From an uncultured Erysipelotrichaceae bacterium (GTDB lineage: Bacteria; Bacillota_I; Bacilli_A; Erysipelotrichales; Erysipelotrichaceae): a DNA stretch of 16,099 nt. The notes below the pieces were generated by a model, which saw nothing but the letters and a program-made list of their open reading frames with translations, did not search any database and was not told where the DNA came from. A program made the position numbers and the translations under genes. The stretch lies in contig CALNCD010000144.1 of assembly GCA_937874965.1 (NCBI GenBank), forward strand, positions 1 to 16,099. The letters run 5' to 3'. Below are positions 14,689-16,099 of this stretch, piece by piece. Numbering within the stretch: position 1 is the first letter of the stretch; every line of letters starts with the position of its first letter.

Positions 14689-15000
14689 ATGCTAAAACAC
14701 ATTGTCGTATGGACTCTGAAAGACAGTTTTTCAGACGAAGAAAAGCATTCCATCAAAATTAGAATCAAAGCCAGCGCAGAAGCCTTGGTCCACTCTATCA
14801 ATGAGTGCAAAGGGGCTGAGGTCATCACCGATTTACTGGAAACCTCTAATGCTGATATCCTGATGATTTCAAGTTTCGAGAATCCCCAAGACTTGGAAGC
14901 ATACCGCATCCATCCCAAGCATCAAGAGGTCCTGGATTTCATAAAACCGCTGCTTGCTTCTCGGGTCGCCGCTGACTATCTTGAAGGGAGCGAATCATGA
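14689..15000 (+). CDS. Dabb (stress-responsive alpha/beta barrel) domain protein
   Basis: A 103-residue single-domain protein of the Dabb family, a dimeric ferredoxin-like fold. The family pattern is clear: MLKHIVVWTLKD at the start, a central helix rich in charged residues, ILMISSFENPQDLEAYRIHP (72-91) and a final helix with ADYLEG. Many members are of unknown biochemical role; the name comes from stress-induced plant proteins. It is the first gene of a tight operon, and its TGA overlaps the next ATG (ATGA at 14997-15000), so translation is coupled to the ArsC/Spx-family gene. Confidence 0.85.
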   Translation: MLKHIVVWTLKDSFSDEEKHSIKIRIKASAEALVHSINECKGAEVITDLLETSNADILMISSFENPQDLEAYRIHPKHQEVLDFIKPLLASRVAADYLEGSES

Positions 15001-15353
15001 AACCATTGTTCATTTTCTACCCAGGATGTTCCACCTGTGCCAAAGCAACCCAATACCTCAAAGAAACGGGTATTGACGTTGAACGACGCGATATACTTAC
15101 CGATACACCAACAGCAAAGGAACTCACGGAATGGATTGCGAGAAGCAGTAAACCTGTGGATAAATTCTTCAATACATCAGGAATTGTCTATCGTGAAATG
15201 CAACTTAAAGATAAACTGAAATCCATGACCGATCACGAAAAGATCACGTTATTGGCCAGCAACGGCAAACTCATCCGTAGACCCCTGCTCGTCACACCGG
15301 ATGTTGTCTATTGCGGATTCAAAGAATCCGAGTATCAAACCCTGACCCAATGA
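14997..15353 (+). CDS. ArsC/Spx/MgsR family thioredoxin-fold protein
   Basis: A 118-residue member of the arsenate reductase (ArsC glutaredoxin-type)/Spx family. It begins with IFYPGCSTCAKA, giving the redox pair C11 and C14, followed by DVERRDI, then FFNTSGIVYREMQLKDK (57-73) and the conserved Arg-Pro cis-proline site RRPLLVTPD (94-102). The length is nearer to YffB/ArsC-like reductases than to Spx (131), and no arsenic genes are nearby, so a role in thiol redox control or regulation is as likely as arsenate reduction. AAGGGAG lies 6 nt before the ATG. Its stop overlaps the yaaA start (ATGA), continuing the translational coupling. Confidence 0.85.
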   Translation: MKPLFIFYPGCSTCAKATQYLKETGIDVERRDILTDTPTAKELTEWIARSSKPVDKFFNTSGIVYREMQLKDKLKSMTDHEKITLLASNGKLIRRPLLVTPDVVYCGFKESEYQTLTQ

Positions 15354-16087
15354 AATTGGTAATGTCCCCAGCCAAGACATTTCGCAAAGCAGCGATATCT
15401 TGTGCACCTGAGGTGCTTCCTTTCCCTGACAAGACAGCATTCCTGGTCCAAAAGCTAAAAGCGTTAGCCCCTGAAGCCATTGAAAAACGTTTCCACCTCT
15501 CCGCAGCTTTGGCGCAGACAGTCTGGAACTATTATGACGGCTTTGGAAGCACGACATTCAAAGCAGGTGATTTATATCTAGGTGAAGCCTTCAAGGCATT
15601 GGATTACCCCTCTTTGAATACTAAAGCAAAGCGCTACAGTCACGGGCACTTGCTAATCTTTTCAGCCCTCTATGGACTCATACGCCCCGATCAGACCATC
15701 AGCCCCTATCGCCTGGATCTCAACATTCCGATGCAGGACCTGATTGGCTCCAGTCTTCTGGGTTATTGGCAATATACCCTGCGGGATAGGCTCAAAGACG
15801 AGACAATCCTTGATCTGAGTTCCCAGGAGTTCAGTCAACTTCTGGAACCAGGCCAATGCCTGCGACTCGATTTCCAGATTTGCACCAAAGGCCATCTTGC
15901 CTCGCAAAGCATGGTTTCAAAACGCATGCGCGGACTATATGCCCGTTCATTGTGTGAAGAACCTTTGCAATCCAGAAAACAATTGAAACAAAGAAGCCTG
16001 GAAGGGTTTCAATACTCAGAACTGTTATCATCAGCCCATAAATACATCTACATAAAAGGAGAACTCAGCAATGATTATACAAAGTGA
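15350..16087 (+). CDS. yaaA: YaaA/DUF328 family peroxide stress protein
   Basis: A 245-residue YaaA family protein; in E. coli YaaA lowers free intracellular iron during hydrogen peroxide stress and a DNA-binding fold has been described. Visible signatures are MSPAKTF (5-11), YYDGFGSTTF (61-70), FSALYGLIRP (104-113), SPYRLDLNIPM (118-128) and KRMRGLYAR (191-199). The start at 15350 overlaps the preceding stop in ATGA; it lacks its own ribosome binding site and relies on coupling, and it yields the family N-terminus. Length is close to E. coli YaaA (about 258). The C-terminus overlaps the next gene by 17 nt. Together with the upstream thioredoxin-fold gene it points to a redox-stress unit. Confidence 0.9.
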   Translation: MKLVMSPAKTFRKAAISCAPEVLPFPDKTAFLVQKLKALAPEAIEKRFHLSAALAQTVWNYYDGFGSTTFKAGDLYLGEAFKALDYPSLNTKAKRYSHGHLLIFSALYGLIRPDQTISPYRLDLNIPMQDLIGSSLLGYWQYTLRDRLKDETILDLSSQEFSQLLEPGQCLRLDFQICTKGHLASQSMVSKRMRGLYARSLCEEPLQSRKQLKQRSLEGFQYSELLSSAHKYIYIKGELSNDYTK

Positions 16088-16099
16088 AAAAGTCTGGTT
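16071..16099 (+). CDS. N-terminal fragment of a further operon gene
   Basis: ATG at 16071 is preceded by AAAGGAG (16055-16061) with a 9-nt spacer and opens a frame reading MIIQSEKVW before the window ends. It overlaps the yaaA stop by 17 nt, so it belongs to the same operon. The nine residues faintly resemble the start of some N-acetylglucosamine-6-phosphate deacetylases, but that is too little for an assignment. Confidence 0.55.

Noticed and set aside
14997..15353. Dedicated arsenate-resistance arsC
   Set aside because: No arsR, arsB or acr3 nearby and a stress-gene context; the family includes many non-arsenic thioredoxin-fold proteins, so no symbol was given.

Overview
The window is an ordinary chromosomal stretch of a low-to-moderate GC Bacillota bacterium, most likely a strict or near-strict anaerobe of the Erysipelotrichia or a related lineage. 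That placement is inference. It rests on a YbxB-type methyltransferase between L7/L12 and RpoB, a B. subtilis-like L10 leader RNA, an unusually long RpoB with extra N-terminal-half domains, an Asn at the rifampicin-contact position 526 (E. coli numbering), and an oxygen-sensitive type of flavin/Fe-S reductase. No mobile element, CRISPR array, rRNA or tRNA was recognised, and no multi-gene system that looks new.

Layout. Positions 1-29 hold the first codons of a gene reading out of the window on the minus strand, apparently leaderless; 42-492 has no convincing gene. Positions 550-2622 (+) encode a large old-yellow-enzyme/Fe-S/FAD reductase with its own promoter. A perfect 15-bp inverted repeat at 2649-2685 separates it from the convergent minus-strand transcription/translation operon rplJ-rplL-ybxB-rpoB-rpoC (12269 down to 2709). 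That operon starts from a strong promoter at 12414-12441, is preceded by a ribosomal protein L10 autoregulatory leader with an intrinsic terminator, and has a second consensus promoter whose -35 box overlaps the ybxB stop codon just ahead of rpoB. Neither the usual upstream genes (rplK, rplA, nusG, secE) nor the usual downstream genes (rpsL, rpsG, fusA) are adjacent.

Positions 12442-12780 are intergenic but contain a compact multi-armed inverted repeat with a T-tract on the minus strand (12468-12548), either a terminator or the 3' end of an unrecognised transcript. Divergently on the plus strand lie an inositol-monophosphatase family gene, an aldo/keto reductase (apparently leaderless) closed by a terminator, and then a tightly coupled operon: a Dabb-domain protein, an ArsC/Spx-family thioredoxin-fold protein, yaaA (peroxide stress), and the start of a further gene at the right edge. 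The last three small genes suggest a redox or oxidative-stress unit.

The most useful points for a second look are the predicted intrinsic rifamycin insensitivity of RpoB, its expanded lobe domains, two candidate leaderless genes with identical -10 to ATG spacing, and the structured element upstream of rplJ.
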